Positions 11,155 through 22,511 of a DNA stretch of 64,000 nt are shown here, in pieces. The notes below the pieces were generated by a model that searched no databases, was not told where the DNA came from, and was given only the letters and a program-made list of their open reading frames with translations. Source of the stretch: Pisolithus tinctorius. Its lineage: Eukaryota > Basidiomycota > Agaricomycetes > Boletales > Pisolithaceae. The stretch lies in the NCBI GenBank assembly GCA_024663395.1, contig JANFAH010000001.1, forward strand, positions 124,001 through 188,000. The letters run 5' to 3'. Position numbers and translations under genes: made by a program. The stretch's first letter is position 1; each line of letters starts with the position of its first letter.

Positions 11155-14100
11155 TTACAGGGTGCCCCAGGGCTTCAAGGCAGAGGCTGGCTCCCAAGTA
11201 CAATCTTCTTTAGGGTATCCCCTCCAGTGGGCAAGGGATTGAAGGGCTCCATGTTTCAAACAGGAGTCAACAACATATTCAACCTCATATTCAACATCTC
11301 CTTCATCAGTGGCCCTCTGTGGTCCAGGCCTGTTAACAGGCTGCCCATCAAGAGCACTGAGATAGGGGTTGACCCATGAGACATTCACAACCAGGTGAAT
11401 CCTCATGTTGCACAGTAACTTTAATTTAAGAGCATTCAGAAGTACTTCTAGAACTTCATACAGTCTGATCCACTTTTTGGAAAGTTTATGGCTCTGCTGT
11501 TCTTTCAAGGACAAATGGTCTGTAGCTAGCCAGACCTGAGATCCAATGGAGTAGGAAGGGGCAAACAAGCAGCATCTATCTGCTTGTTGTTTCTGCTGGG
11601 AACAGGCTTTGGCGAGGTTTGCTTTTACATCCTGGAACACCTGGAACCAGGATTTGGCAACTTCCTCTGCTGCTTCTACCTTCAAAGTTGTTGGTTTGAC
11701 ACCCATCCTAGGTCTATAGGATCGAGTAACTTCAAAGGGGCACTTACCAGTAGAAGAGGAGGCAGAGTTGTTATACACAAACTGAGCCAGTGGTAGCCAT
11801 TCCTCCCAGCAAGCTTGCTGCTGGTTGGCATGCATCCATAAATACTGTTGGATTTCACAGTTCAACTGCTCTGTTTGTCCATCCATCTGTGGGTGAAATG
11901 CTGTAGAGAGTCTCTGTTGTACTCCCAACATTTTAAACAACTCCTTCATGAAACTCAAGGCAAACTGAGGGCCTCAGTCTGATATGATAGAGTCCAGAAG
12001 TCTGTGGTGTTTCTAAACATGCATCAGGTAAAGACGAGCTGTGCTAGCAGCTGTTTCTTCTGCAGTGCAGGGGATGAACTCTGCTTCCTTGGAGAACCTA
12101 TTGACAATGACTAGGCCATGGGATTTTCCAGAAGATCCCTTGACTCCAAGATCCATGAAGTCGGCTGTCAATTCTCTCCAAGGCCCATCAGGGATAGGTA
12201 AAGGTTTAAGTTCTCCTGCAGGTGGCCTATTTCCAGACTTGCTGGCTTGACACATTTGGCAATGCTTTACATACTCTTCTATGTTGGGTTTTAAGGTAGA
12301 CCATGTGAACCAGGTTGTGATCAACTCCTGAGTTCCTTTTATTCTGTGATGTCCTGCTAGGGGAGAGTCATGAAGAGCATTAAGCAACTTCCTTCTAAGT
12401 GCACTTGGCACCCAGACCTTTTCTCCATTGTAATGAAGACCACCTCAGAGCTTGCATCCAGTGGGGACTCCTTCAGCTTTAGCAGACTCAATCTGCAGAT
12501 CTTCCATGAAGGGATTTTCTAGATTTACTGAGTGCACCTGGCTTGGGTTTATAAATAGGGACTCTTCCGACTTTTCCCTTTCTTTTCCTTCTACAAAATC
12601 CTCTCGTCTTGATAGGGCATCTGGTCTTCCCATTGTGACTCCAGGTTTATGAACTATAATACAGTTAAACCAACTAAAGTACTGCACCCAATGCATCTGG
12701 TGTGGCTGAAGCTTCTGTGCGGTCATGAACCACTTGAGGTTATGGTGATCTGTCCAAATTTCAAATTGGTACAGAGTAGCCTTGAGGTAGTGATGCCACT
12801 GCTCTAGTGCATGGATAATGGCTAGCATTTCCTTGTCATGAATTGTATAATTAAGTTCTGCCCCAGATAGAGAGTGACTAGAGTAGGCAACAGGTCTCCA
12901 GAGACTGTCATCACATTCTACCAAGAGCACTGCTCCAGTGACATAGTCTGAAGCATCCATTTCTAACTGAAACCTCTGATCCTGATCAGGGAACATAAGG
13001 ATAGGGGTGGTGGTGAAGGCTTCCTTTAGCATGTCAAATGCCATCTGACATTTGTCATCCCATACGAACAGAAGGTCTTGCTTTGTGAGGTTGTTCAGGG
13101 GCTTTGCAATCTGCGCAAAATCCTTAATGCACCATCAGTAGAAATTTGCTAGGCTAAGAAAGCCGCAAACTCCACAAACATTGGTAGGTATGGGCCAATC
13201 TTGCATGGCAGAGATTTTGGCAGGGTCCATATGTACTCTGTTAACACCAATGATCATTCCCAAAAAGTCCACCTCTTGTTGTCCAAAGATACACTTCTGT
13301 GGTTTGACAAACAGGTCATTTATCTTTGGCCTTCTAAGCACCTCTAGCATGATCTTGTCATGTTCTTCCTGATTGTCCATTTTTGTGAATATCATTAGGT
13401 CATCAATATAGATGACTCCATATCACCAAAGATGTTGTTCATCATGTTCTGGAACATGGCAGGTGAGTTACAAAGCCCAAAGAACATGACCAGGGGCTCG
13501 AAAGCACCACAATGGCATATGAAAGCAGCTTTCCATTTGTCTCCTTCTTTGATCCTAATGTTGTTGTAACCCCAATGAAGATCCATCTTTGTGAAGAGTT
13601 TGCAACCTTTCAACTTGTCATCAAGCTGAGATATTAAAGGGAGTGGATATGAGTTCTTGACAGTATGTTTGTTTAAATAATGATAGTCCTGGACCATGTG
13701 CTTTTTGCCATCCTTCTTTGGCACAAAGAAGACAGGAGAAGTTTGTGGGGATTTACTAGGCTGAATATACCCTTTCTTAAGCTGACCATTGACGAAGTCA
13801 CTGACTTCTTGTTGCTTGTCAGGGGATGGAGGGATCAACCTTCCTTTCTTTGGCACAAATGACTCCTTTAGCTCTATAGTGTGATCCCAAGGTTTCCTAA
13901 GTGGCATGTGCTCAGATTCTTTTTCCAAAAAGACTGATAAATATTCATGATATGCCTTTGGAACAAGTTCCTCAGGGGTTTTGTCTGTTTTTGGTTTGTC
14001 TGTTCCTAGATTCCAAATCCAGGTTACATAAGAGTCTATGGCTTCCTTTTCGAGTCTTTCCACCTTATGTATGAACGAGGATTTAGGGGCCAACTGTTGG

Positions 14101-14894
14101 CATCTAGCCAGACATCTTCCCATTTTCACCTCACCAGTCTTCCAATCTATCAGCAGGTTGTGCTGATGTAGCCAGGTATGACCTAAGATCATGGTACTAC
14201 CTCCTAGATTGGTTATCTCAGCAAGGAGTTCTTTGTGATGGTCAAGGTAGGAGACTTGGAGACGAGCCTGATGCATAATCTGTCCAGCAGAATTAGGCAA
14301 TCCATCCACATTACATATGTCTACTGCCCTTGGCAGTGCCACCTTTGGAATCTGGTTCCTTTCAACAAAGTCTCTATCTATAAATACTCCTGTGGCACCA
14401 CTGTCAAGCAGTGCATTGACCCTGAATGCCAATCCAGCATTCGTTCACAAGACCAAAGGTACCTCCACAGAATCTTTTAGGCTCAGTGTGCATTGGGTTT
14501 CAGACTGTATGGAGGTCTTTGCACTACTACCTTCCAGATCTGGGAGATCAAAAGAAACATTTTTTTGTTTTTTGTTGCAAACAGAATTAAGCAGGCATGG
14601 TTTTACATCTGGCCCTGAGCCCTTTCAGGACTCCACTTCAGATGATGTAAAAGTAAGAGAAGGAGAAACAGATTCTGAACCATTAAATAACTCCTGTGGT
14701 TCTTCGATGTCAAGAAAAGAGAAACAATTGAAAGAAACTACTGGTACACTATTTTTGGTGTTATTATTTTCTATTTTTGTATTTTCTTTTGTAATGTTAA
14801 GTCTGTAAGTAGAATGAAATCCATAAGTAAAAGAAGAAGGAGAAACAGGAACAAGTGTCCACATACAAGAAGAGTCTGCAGGACCCAATTTCAC
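11155..14894 (-). pseudogene. Pol polyprotein of element C
   Basis: In order: spacer with KLGPADSS, protease (ALLDSGATGVFID, DSG intact, about 14410), RT (FVPKKDGKKHMVQDY, KMDLHWGYNN, FFGLCNSP; YIDDL follows a roughly 10-base deletion near 13395), RNase H (TDHHNLKWF region, 12445-13044), zinc-binding integrase N-domain (CQMCQ, about 12310), integrase core (TADFMDLG, FHPQMDGQTEQLN) and a C-terminal chromodomain (YEVEYVVDSCL, HWRGYPKEDCTWEP). Frame breaks occur near 14500, 13395, 13135, 12420 and 11985. The chromodomain would target integration to methylated histone H3 in related elements. Confidence 0.9.
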
Positions 14895-15886
14895 TGCAGC
14901 TCTGATTCTTTTAACTGGTTGATGTGAGCCACAATCTGATCAAAGCTCATCCCCTCCATTGCCTTTAGGCAGGGATCAGGTCCAGTATCAGTAATTACAG
15001 CCCTGACAGGGCGTCCTTGTGGTTGTGCCTGTTTAGGGCACTCGCTTCGGTAATGGCCCTTCAGGCCACATCCAAAACAGGTTATATGGGACTTGTCTTT
15101 AGGGGGTCCCCTCCCCTTTCCTTGTCATTGAGTGGTGCCTATATCCATGGGAGTGCCAGCTCTGGGCTGTGTTCCTGTGGTGGAGAAGCCATGAGGTTGG
15201 TTTTGAGGCCATACCCTTGAAGAGGAGGCCATCATGTAGTGGTGGTTTTCAAAATTTCTGGCCACCAACTGGAGCTCCATTACATACTCTTTGTATGTAT
15301 CTTTCCTCTTCCCCAAATGATGCATGAGGCAGAGCACCTTGGGGTTTATTGCCTGTTCGAGGCACAGGATAGCCAAATCATCAGAAGCACTTGCCATGAG
15401 CTTCCAACTGTCAAACTCTGCCAAAAAGGCATCCATTCGAGACTGTCCTTGCCTTGCTTTCTGCATCTTCTTCCAGGCCCAGTCCCCATTGTTCATGGGC
15501 CAGAAGTGACTGTTAAGATTGGCTACCACCTCATCGATGGTTGGCCAGTTTCCATTTGCCAAGTGGAAGTCCAACTTGGCCTGAGTGTAGTTGCCGGCAA
15601 TCAGACTGGTCATTCAGGTCCAAAATGCCATGCAATCCTGGCTTGTATAGCAGTGGACAGCCACTTTGCAGTAGGCTCTCATTCTGATTGCCCACTCCTC
15701 ATATTTTCCCATGGAACCATCAAAAGTTCCAGGCTCAGTGACACCCCTTTTGGTGGGGTCAAAGTTGGTGGTTTGTGCCACAGCTGGCACCGGGATATAC
15801 TGCTGCATGGCCTGGGCCATTGCTGCTGCCATAGCCTGGACCATCATGTAGTCAACAGGTGGGGGCTGCAGGGCATTGGGGTCCAT
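14891..15886 (-). pseudogene. Gag polyprotein of element C
   Basis: Same design as gag of A: Met/Ala/Gln-rich N-terminus, capsid core with AKLDFHLANGNWP, and the zinc knuckle CFGCGLKGHYRSEC. A TGA replaces a codon at about 15614 and another stop lies near 15125. Unlike A it keeps the frame through the PHGFSTTGTQPRAG linker, which shows that the change in A is a deletion. Confidence 0.85.
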
Positions 15887-16638
15887 TTCTGCTCATTAGT
15901 GGGACTGGTCTGTGGAGGGGGTGGCAGATGGAATGATGGTTCTGAAGGTTATAGGGAGTATTAAAAACTAACCTGAGTTGGTTTGGGTCAGGGGAAGGTG
16001 AGGGTGAAGGGTAAATGAGCTCTGGAGTTGCCTCTTGGAAGAGCTCAAGAGGAGGAAGGGGAAGTGGGGTGAGTGGGGAAAGGGAGTGTGAAAGGTGCAG
16101 GGTGGAGAGTTCCCTTTTGTAAGGAGGAACCTAAGAGGGAGATGGAGCTCAACCTCTTCCTTCTTGACAGCAGGAATGGTGGTAAGGTAAAAGTAATGTA
16201 GGCATACTACTTGCTGATGATGTTCAAGAGCACTTAACACATAGCCTGTTCACTGTCATGCACCTGATCAACCTCCTAGAGATAGGGAGGGACCAGCCTG
16301 GCACACTATGCAATCTATGGTGGGTGCAAGAACATTGACTACTGGTCTACCTCTGCTGCCATGTGGGAACTATGACTATATATGGCTCAGCTGCTCTGGA
16401 CCTTGTAGGCCCTCTTGATCAAGCATCGCCCTGTGTTCACTGGGCTCGACCTTGGGACAGTGTACATACATAGAGTAAGAAACTCCCTAAGATGTTTGCC
16501 CAACTGGCTCCATTGCTCAGGTGCTCTCAGTCACACTGATGGAGGCAAAAGAGAATCTACAGGTGGAACTGCCCACTACAACTATCATACTGCTGTTGAC
16601 CCTCAGCACCAGGTATGAAGGGATAGGGGAGAAGTAAG
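15887..16638 (-). other. Leader of element C
   Basis: Non-coding leader homologous to 4367-5116. No ORF of note; length nearly the same as in A. Confidence 0.6.
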
Positions 16639-16651
16639 AATCTAGTTCAAG
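16639..16651 (-). promoter_or_regulatory. Self-complementary primer site of element C
   Basis: On the element strand CTTGAACTAGATT directly after the LTR. Nine bases (AACTAGATT) pair with AATCTAGTT in its own LTR (plus strand 16743-16753). Weaker than in A and E, consistent with age. Confidence 0.5.
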
Positions 16652-17053
16652 TGAAGCAACCAAAGACAAAGGTCTTCTCAGCTATCACTTCAAACCAGAG
16701 AGACTTGGGAGTGGAACCCATTGATTGAGGACAAGCTCAAAACAAACTAGATTAGAGAAACTGGCTATGACAAACGACAGGACTTATATACTGCCTTACT
16801 GTTTGTATGTACTGCCATGAGAGAATGTTCTGGAAAGAAGTAAACAAAAGAGAGAACTATGCTGTTGGATGGACACAAACATGTGTTAGTAATGAGGCAC
16901 AGCCTTACTAAGTACCATGTAAGCATGAAAAGGTAAACAAAAAGGGAAAAGTCCGAGATGACTAAGCATCCCTAAAGTGTAACCCTAACCAGAGGGTCGA
17001 TATATATGGGCAACTAGGAAATGCAGAAAGTGAAAAGTCTACTGGTCATTAAA
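16652..17053 (-). repeat. 5' LTR of element C
   Basis: 402 bp, the same length as the copy at 10637-11038 and clearly similar throughout. The outer end at 17053 reads TCATTAAA instead of the expected TCATTACA. Confidence 0.85.
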
Positions 17054-17058
17054 GCAGC

Positions 17059-17617
17059 AGCCAGAGTTGGGGAATTCACACTTAAGTGTCTCAACACTTT
17101 TGATCCTGCACTACACATCACCCCTGCAAGAGTGTGAGAGGACATGGACCACAATGGGCTGAACACCACAGTACTCACCCTACCGAGCATGAAGTTGAAT
17201 CCCAATGGAGAAGAAGTAAACTGGGCAAAGCAGGCAGGACCATCAGACCCACATGCTGCCTACCTCCAGCACCTGAGTATCAATAACCCACCCACCAATG
17301 GCCCTCTCTTCACCTACAAGAAGGATGGAAGCCATTGACCCCTAACATGGCAAACCTTCATTTCACACTTAAAGAAACTGGCCAAAGCAGCAGGGTACAA
17401 ACATGTACACAGCCATGGGCTCAGGATAGGAGTAGCCCTTGAATACCTACTACAAGGAGTCCCCTTTGAGGTGATGAAAGTCAAAGGAAGATGGGCAAGC
17501 AATTCCTTCCAACTTTACCTCCAGAAGCACAACCAGATACTCACCCCATACATCCAAGCCATGCCCTCAGAGACAGCTGCAGAATTCATCTGCATCGCTA
17601 TGCCCCCTGTATGCTGA
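17059..17617 (+). pseudogene. Tyrosine recombinase of element B, catalytic part
   Basis: Continues from 10636. Catalytic boxes: ARVGEF (Arg I), HGLRIG (H-x-x-R), GRWAS (Trp in the His/Trp position) and the Tyr in FQLYLQKH. A stop near 17337 (SH*PL) and one near 17138 interrupt it. Both catalytic Arg codons are AGA/AGG and survive, unlike the CGC-derived ones in element I. Confidence 0.8.
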
Positions 17618-17724
17618 AACCACATTGCTTGTGAGTCAAAACCTTTGCCCTTCCTAAACTTGGGGAGACAAGCATCAGCCTGTCGCATTGGGCAAAAATC
17701 CCCTCCTAACACCTGGGATAAACA

Positions 17725-17860
17725 GCTAATGCTTGTCTCACAGGTCCTATCTCACCATGGCCAGGAGGCACTTTGTGCCTCTGCCCACTTGCTATCATCT
17801 TCAAGTTACAGTTCATCATCATCACACCCCTTAGCAGCTATCAGTAGTGACATGCAAAGA
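17725..17860 (+). repeat. Split direct repeat B1 of element B
   Basis: Matches B2 (18150-18284) almost base for base, including CAAGTTACAGTTCATCATCA and the end CAAAG. It joins A2 directly at 17860/17861. Confidence 0.85.
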
Positions 17861-18015
17861 TAGTGATTCTAGTATGTAGGAGGCACAACCAGTAATAGAA
17901 TTTTGTCTTTGCATGAGTGGCTGTGCTGCAACATGCTTCATCTTTTCCTTCCTCCACTGTTGTCAGCACTTGGCCCACAGTGTGGGCCCCACTTTGTTCT
18001 TTTTTCACCTACCCA
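17861..18015 (+). repeat. Split direct repeat A2 of element B
   Basis: Copy of A1 (6294-6450): TAGTGATTCTAGTATGTAGG onward, with scattered CG/CA/TG differences. Confidence 0.85.
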
Positions 18016-18149
18016 CTGCTCCACAAGATTCTTCAGGCCCTGAGAACCCTCCGAATCTCCACCTCACTCAACTCACAAAGCCACTGTGCTGAGACAGTGG
18101 CCCCAAGGGATGTACATTATCCACCACAAGGTGTCCCACCTGCCCTGCA

Positions 18150-18284
18150 GCTAACACTTGTCTCACAGGTCCTATCTCACCACAGCTGGGAGGCACTTCA
18201 TGCCTCCACCCACTTGCTATCATCTTCAAGTTACAGTTCATCATCATCACACCCCTTAGCAGCTACTGGTAGTGACACACAAAG
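18150..18284 (+). repeat. Split direct repeat B2, right end of element B
   Basis: Copy of B1. Its last bases CAAAG abut the resumed pol sequence of A (AAGTTATTTAATGG). Bases 18016-18149 between A2 and B2 show no ORF and are part of the terminal region. Confidence 0.85.
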
Positions 18285-21200
18285 AAGTTATTTAATGGTT
18301 CAGACTCTGTTTCTCCTTCTCTTACTCTTACATCATCTGAAGTGGAGTCCCAAAAGGGCTTGGGGCCAGATGTAAAACCTTGCCTGCTTAATTCTGCTTG
18401 CAACAAAGAACAAAAAAATGTTTCTTTTGATCTCCCAGATCTGGAGGGTAGTAGTGCAAAGACCACCATATGGTCTGAAACCCGATGCACACTGAACTTG
18501 AAAGACTGTGGAGGTCCCTTTGGTCATAAGAACAAATGCCAGTCTGGTGTTCAAGGTTAATGCACTGCTTGATAGCAGTGCTACTGGAGTATTTATAGAT
18601 AAGAACTTTGTCGAGAGGAACCAGATTCCAAAGATAGTGCTCTCAAGAGTGGTAGACATGTTTAATGTTGACAGTTCACCTAACTCCGCTGGAAGGATTA
18701 TGCATCAGGCTCATCTTTGAGTCTCCTACCTTGACCATCACAAGGAACTTCTTGCCAAAATAACCAATCTAGGAGGTAGTACCACAATCCTAGGACATAC
18801 CTGGTTACATCAGCACAACCCACTGATAGATTGAAAAACTGGCAAGGTAAAGATGGGTAGATGCCCAGCTAGATGCTGGCAGTTAGTGCCAAGGTCCTCA
18901 TTCATGCATAAGGTGGAAAAACTTGAAAGAGAAGCCATGGACTCTTACATAACCTGGATTTGAAATCTAGGAACAGACAAACCAAAAACAGATAAAATTC
19001 CTGAGGAACTTGTTCCAAAGGCATATCATGAATATTTATCAGTCTTTTCAGAAAAGGAATCCAAGCCCATGCCACTTAGGAAACCCTGGGACCATGCCAT
19101 AGAACTAAAGGAGTCATTTGTGCTGAAGAAGGGAAGATTGATTCCCCTCTCCCCTGATGAGCAACAAGAAGTCAGTGACTTCATTGATGGTCAGCTCAAG
19201 AAGGGTTATATTCAGCCTAGCAAATTACCACAGACCTCTCCCATGTTCTTCATCCCTAAGAAAGATGGCAAGAAGCATATGGTTCAGGACTATCATTATT
19301 TAAATGAACATACTGTGAAAAATTTGTATCCACTCCCTTTAATATCTCAACTTGTCAACAAGTTGAAAGGTTGCAAACTCTTCACAAAGATGGATCTTCG
19401 TTGGGGGTACAACAATGTTAGGATCAAAGAAGGTGATGAATGGAAAGCTGCTTTCATGTGCCATTGTGGAGCTTTCAAGCCCCTGGTCATGTTCTTTGGG
19501 CTTTGTAACTTGCCCACTACATTCCAAAACATGATGAACAATATCTTTGGTGATATGGAAGATGTGCTCATCATTTACATCAATGACCTAATGATATTTA
19601 CAAAAATGGACAATCAGGAGGAACACAACAAGATTGTGCTAGAGGTGCTTAGAAGGCTAAAGATAAATGACTTGTTTGTCAAACCCCAGAAGTGTATCTT
19701 TGGACAACAGGAGGTGGACTTTTTAGGAATGATCATTGGCATTGACGGAGTATGTATGGACCCTGCCAAAATCTCTGCTGTACAGGATTGGCCCATACCT
19801 ACCAACATTCACAGAGTTCACAGCTTCCTCAGCCTAGCAAACTTTTACTGACATTTCATTAAGGATTTCATGTAGATCATGAAGCCCCTGAATAACCTCA
19901 CAAAGAAGGACCTTCTGTTCATTTGGGATGACACATGTCAGGTAGTGTTTGATGTGCTAAAAGAAGCCTTTACCACTGCCCCTATCCTTATGTTCCCTGA
20001 TCAGGATTGGAGGTTCCAGCTAGAAACAGACACTTCAGACTATGCCACTGGAGCAGTGCTCTCAGTAGAATGCAATGATGGTCTCTGGAGACCAGTTGCC
20101 TACTCTAGTCACTCTCTATCTGGGGCTGAACTCAATTATACAGTTCACAACAAGGAAATGCTGGCCATTATTTGTGCACTAGAACAATGGCATCATTGCC
20201 TTGAGGCTACTCCATACCAGTTTGAAATTTGGACAGACCACCATAACCTCAAGTGGTTTATGACTGCTCAGAAGCTTCAACCATGCCAGGCATGTTGGGT
20301 GCAGTACTTTAGTCAGTTTAACTGTATTATCATTCATAAACCCGGAGTCACAATGGGAAGGCTGGATGCCCTGTTGAGACGAGAGGACTTTGTGGAAGGA
20401 AAGGAAAGGGCAAAGTCAGAGGAGTCCCTATTTATAAATCCAAGCCAGGTTCACTCAGTAAAACTAGAGAACCCCTTCATGGAAGATCTGTGGATCAAGT
20501 CTGCTATAGCCAAAGGAGTCCCTGCTGGATGCAAGCTCTGAGGCAGTCTTCATTACAATGGAGAAAATGTCTGGGTGCCTGGTGCACTCCAAAGGAAGCT
20601 TCTTAGTGCTCTTCATGACTCTCCCCTAGCAGGGCATCAAGGAATAAAAGGAACTCAGGAGTTGATCACATGCTGGTTCACATGGTCTACCTTGAAACTC
20701 AATGTAGAGGAGTATGTAAAGCATTGTCAAATGTGCCAAGTCAGCAAGTCTGGAAATAGACTGCCCACAGGAAAACTCAAGCCTTTACCTATCCCTGATG
20801 GGCCTTGGAGAGAATTAATGACCAACTTTATGGACCTTGGGGTAAAGGGATCTTCAGGAAAGTCCCACATCCTGGTCATCATTGATAGGTTCTCAAAGGA
20901 AGCAGAGTTCATTCCCTGCAGTGTGGAAGAAACAGCTGCTAGTACAGTTCATCTTTACCTGATGCCTGTTTGGAAACACCATGGACTTCCGGACTCTATC
21001 ATATTGGACCAAGGCCCTCAGTTCACCTCAAGCTTCATGAAGGAGCTATTTAAAATGTTGGGAGTACAACAAAAACTCTCTACAGTGATCCACCCACAAA
21101 CAGACAGACAAACAGAGCAGTTGAACTGTGAGATTCAACAGTATTTATGGATGTATGCCAACCAACAACAGGCTCGTTGGGAGGAGTGGCTACCTTTGGC

Positions 21201-21888
21201 CCAGTTCACCTACAATAACTCTGCCTCTACTTCTACTGGCAAGTGCCCCTTTGAAGTTACCCACTCCTATAGACCTAGGATGGGCATCAAACCAATGACT
21301 TCAAAGGTAGAAGCAGCAGAGGAAGTTGCCAAATCTTGGTTCCAGGTGTTCCAAGATGTAAAAATGAACCTTGCCAAAGCATGCTCTCAGCAGAAGCAAC
21401 AAGCAGACAGATGCCACTTGGTTGCCCCTTCTTACTCTGTTGGATCTCAGGTCTGGCTAGCTACAGACCACCTGTCCTTAAAAGAATGGCAGAGCTGTAA
21501 ACTCACCAAAAAGTGGATTGGACTGTATGAAGTTCTAGAAGTACTTCCAAACACTCTTAAACTAAAGTTGCCATGCAACATGAGGATTCACCCAGTTGTG
21601 AATGTCTCATGGGTCAAACCTTATCTCAGTGCTCTTGATGGGCAGCCTGTTAACAGGCCAGGACTGCAAAGGGTTACTGATGAAGGAGATGTCAAATACG
21701 AGGTTGACTATGTTGTTGACTCCCATTTGAAATGAGGAGCTCTTCAGTTCCTTGTCCATTGGAGGGGATACCCAGAAGAAGATTGTACTTGGGAGCCAGC
21801 CTCTGCCTTGAAGAACTCACAGTTGGCAATCAAGGTTTCTACTGATCCCACCCTGGGGCCCCCCATAAATTATCTCTCCTTTCATTAG
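18285..21888 (+). pseudogene. Pol polyprotein of element A, main part
   Basis: Protease ALLDSSATGVFID (canonical DSG reads DSS), RT (19069-19851) with FIPKKDGKKHMVQDY and KMDLRWGYNN but active site YINDL instead of YIDDL, RNase H (19879-20541), integrase (20575 on) with CQMCQ zinc site, TNFMDLG and TDRQTEQLN, and a chromodomain (YEVDYVVDSHL, stop TGA at 21733, then HWRGYPEEDCTWEP). The ATC-GAT to ATC-AAT change at the RT site is a CpG change, as is NFYRRFI to NFY-stop-HFI near 19850. Further stops near 18718, 18836 and 18960 and a frameshift near 18560. Confidence 0.9.
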
Positions 21889-21971
21889 AAAGCTTTGATA
21901 GCTTGTTCACACCCATGCCAGAACCATTTACTACCATTTGTCCTATCTGGTCTCATCTGGAAGTCAAGCCT

Positions 21972-21984
21972 TAGGAGGGGATAG
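21972..21984 (+). promoter_or_regulatory. Polypurine tract of element A
   Basis: TAGGAGGGGATAG immediately upstream of the 3' LTR. The same tract precedes the 3' LTRs of C and E, so both Ty3 families share it. Confidence 0.75.
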
Positions 21985-22368
21985 TGTAACGACTGGTAGA
22001 TTTTTCACTTCTGCATTCCCTAGTTGCCTATATATCCACCCTCTGGTTAGGGTTATGCTTTAGGGATGCTTAGTCATCTTGGACTTTTCCTTTTGCTTAC
22101 ATGATACTTAGTAAGGCCATGCCTTGCTGACACCTTGTGTTCACGTTCAACCAATAGTGTAGTTTTCTCTTTTGTTTACTTTGTTCTTGAACATTCTCTC
22201 ATGGCAATATGTACAAACAGTAAGGCAGTATATAAGTCCTGTCATTTGTCATAGCCAGACTCTCTAATCTAGTTTGTTTTGAGCTTGTCCCTTAATCAAT
22301 GGGTTCCACTTCCACTGCTCTCTGGTTTGAAGTGATAGCTGAGAAGACATTTGCCTTTGGTTGCTTCA
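21985..22368 (+). repeat. 3' LTR of element A
   Basis: 384 bp, TGTAACGACTGG to GGTTGCTTCA. TATA box TATATAAG near 22228; the self-priming block AATCTAGTTTG is at 22266-22276. Bases 22369-22511 after it are probably the continuation of element D, without a recognisable ORF. Confidence 0.9.
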
Positions 22369-22511
22369 ATGTGTAGAATGACAGCCAGGAACATTGGCAG
22401 TCATCCTTCACACAAGAACAAGTTGTCAATGCCAAGGAACAGAGAAGGAAGTGAGTTAAGCACTGATAAAAATTCTTAGCACCTGTGTACAACATTCTGG
22501 TTTTTGATGTA

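Larger units (their letters stand above)
10637..17053 (-). mobile_element. Ty3 chromovirus C, sibling of A
   Basis: 6.4 kb, both LTRs 402 bp, inserted in the recombinase of B. Target duplication ACAGC (10632-10636) / GCAGC (17054-17058), one mismatch. Same gene order, leader and LTR as A, with closely similar proteins. It is not interrupted at the position where A carries B, so it serves as the empty-site control. Several frameshifts and stops; the protease motif DSG is intact and RT YIDD survives in a shifted frame. Confidence 0.9.
6294..18284 (+). mobile_element. Ngaro-like (DIRS-order) retrotransposon B, interrupted by C
   Basis: Order on one strand: terminal repeat A1, gag, Cys-rich domain, reverse transcriptase, RNase H, tyrosine recombinase (split by element C), then repeats B1, A2, B2. 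The A1-ORFs-B1-A2-B2 'split direct repeat' plan is the hallmark of Ngaro and PAT-type tyrosine-recombinase retrotransposons, and the absence of a methyltransferase domain fits Ngaro. No target duplication is seen at its ends, as expected for recombinase-mediated integration; both the internal B1/A2 junction and the right end read CAAAG. In-frame stops and a lost RT aspartate make it dead. Total without C is about 5.6 kb. Confidence 0.85.
3968..22368 (+). mobile_element. Ty3 chromovirus A (interrupted by element B)
   Basis: Order: LTR 3968-4353, primer site, about 750 nt leader, gag 5117-6111, pol from 6108, interruption 6294-18284, pol continued 18285-21888, polypurine tract, LTR 21985-22368. 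Both LTRs start TGTAA and end GCTTCA. The sibling C shows the uninterrupted sequence across the interruption point (CCACAG then GAGTTATT), proving that the two halves are one element. A carries numerous stops and frameshifts and an RT active site changed from YIDD to YIND, so it cannot be autonomous. The C-terminal chromodomain of its integrase places it among the chromoviruses. Confidence 0.9.

Noticed and set aside
15239..15964. 241-codon plus-strand ORF
   Set aside because: Antisense of the gag of element C, equivalent to the shadow ORF over A.
6294..18284. Tyrosine recombinase as a Crypton or a phage integrase
   Set aside because: It follows a gag, RT and RNase H on the same strand and is bounded by split direct repeats, so it belongs to a retroelement.
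18285..22368. A separate, 5'-truncated Ty3 element
   Set aside because: The junction with 6293 is exact when compared with C, and the outer flanks share a near-perfect target duplication; one element only.
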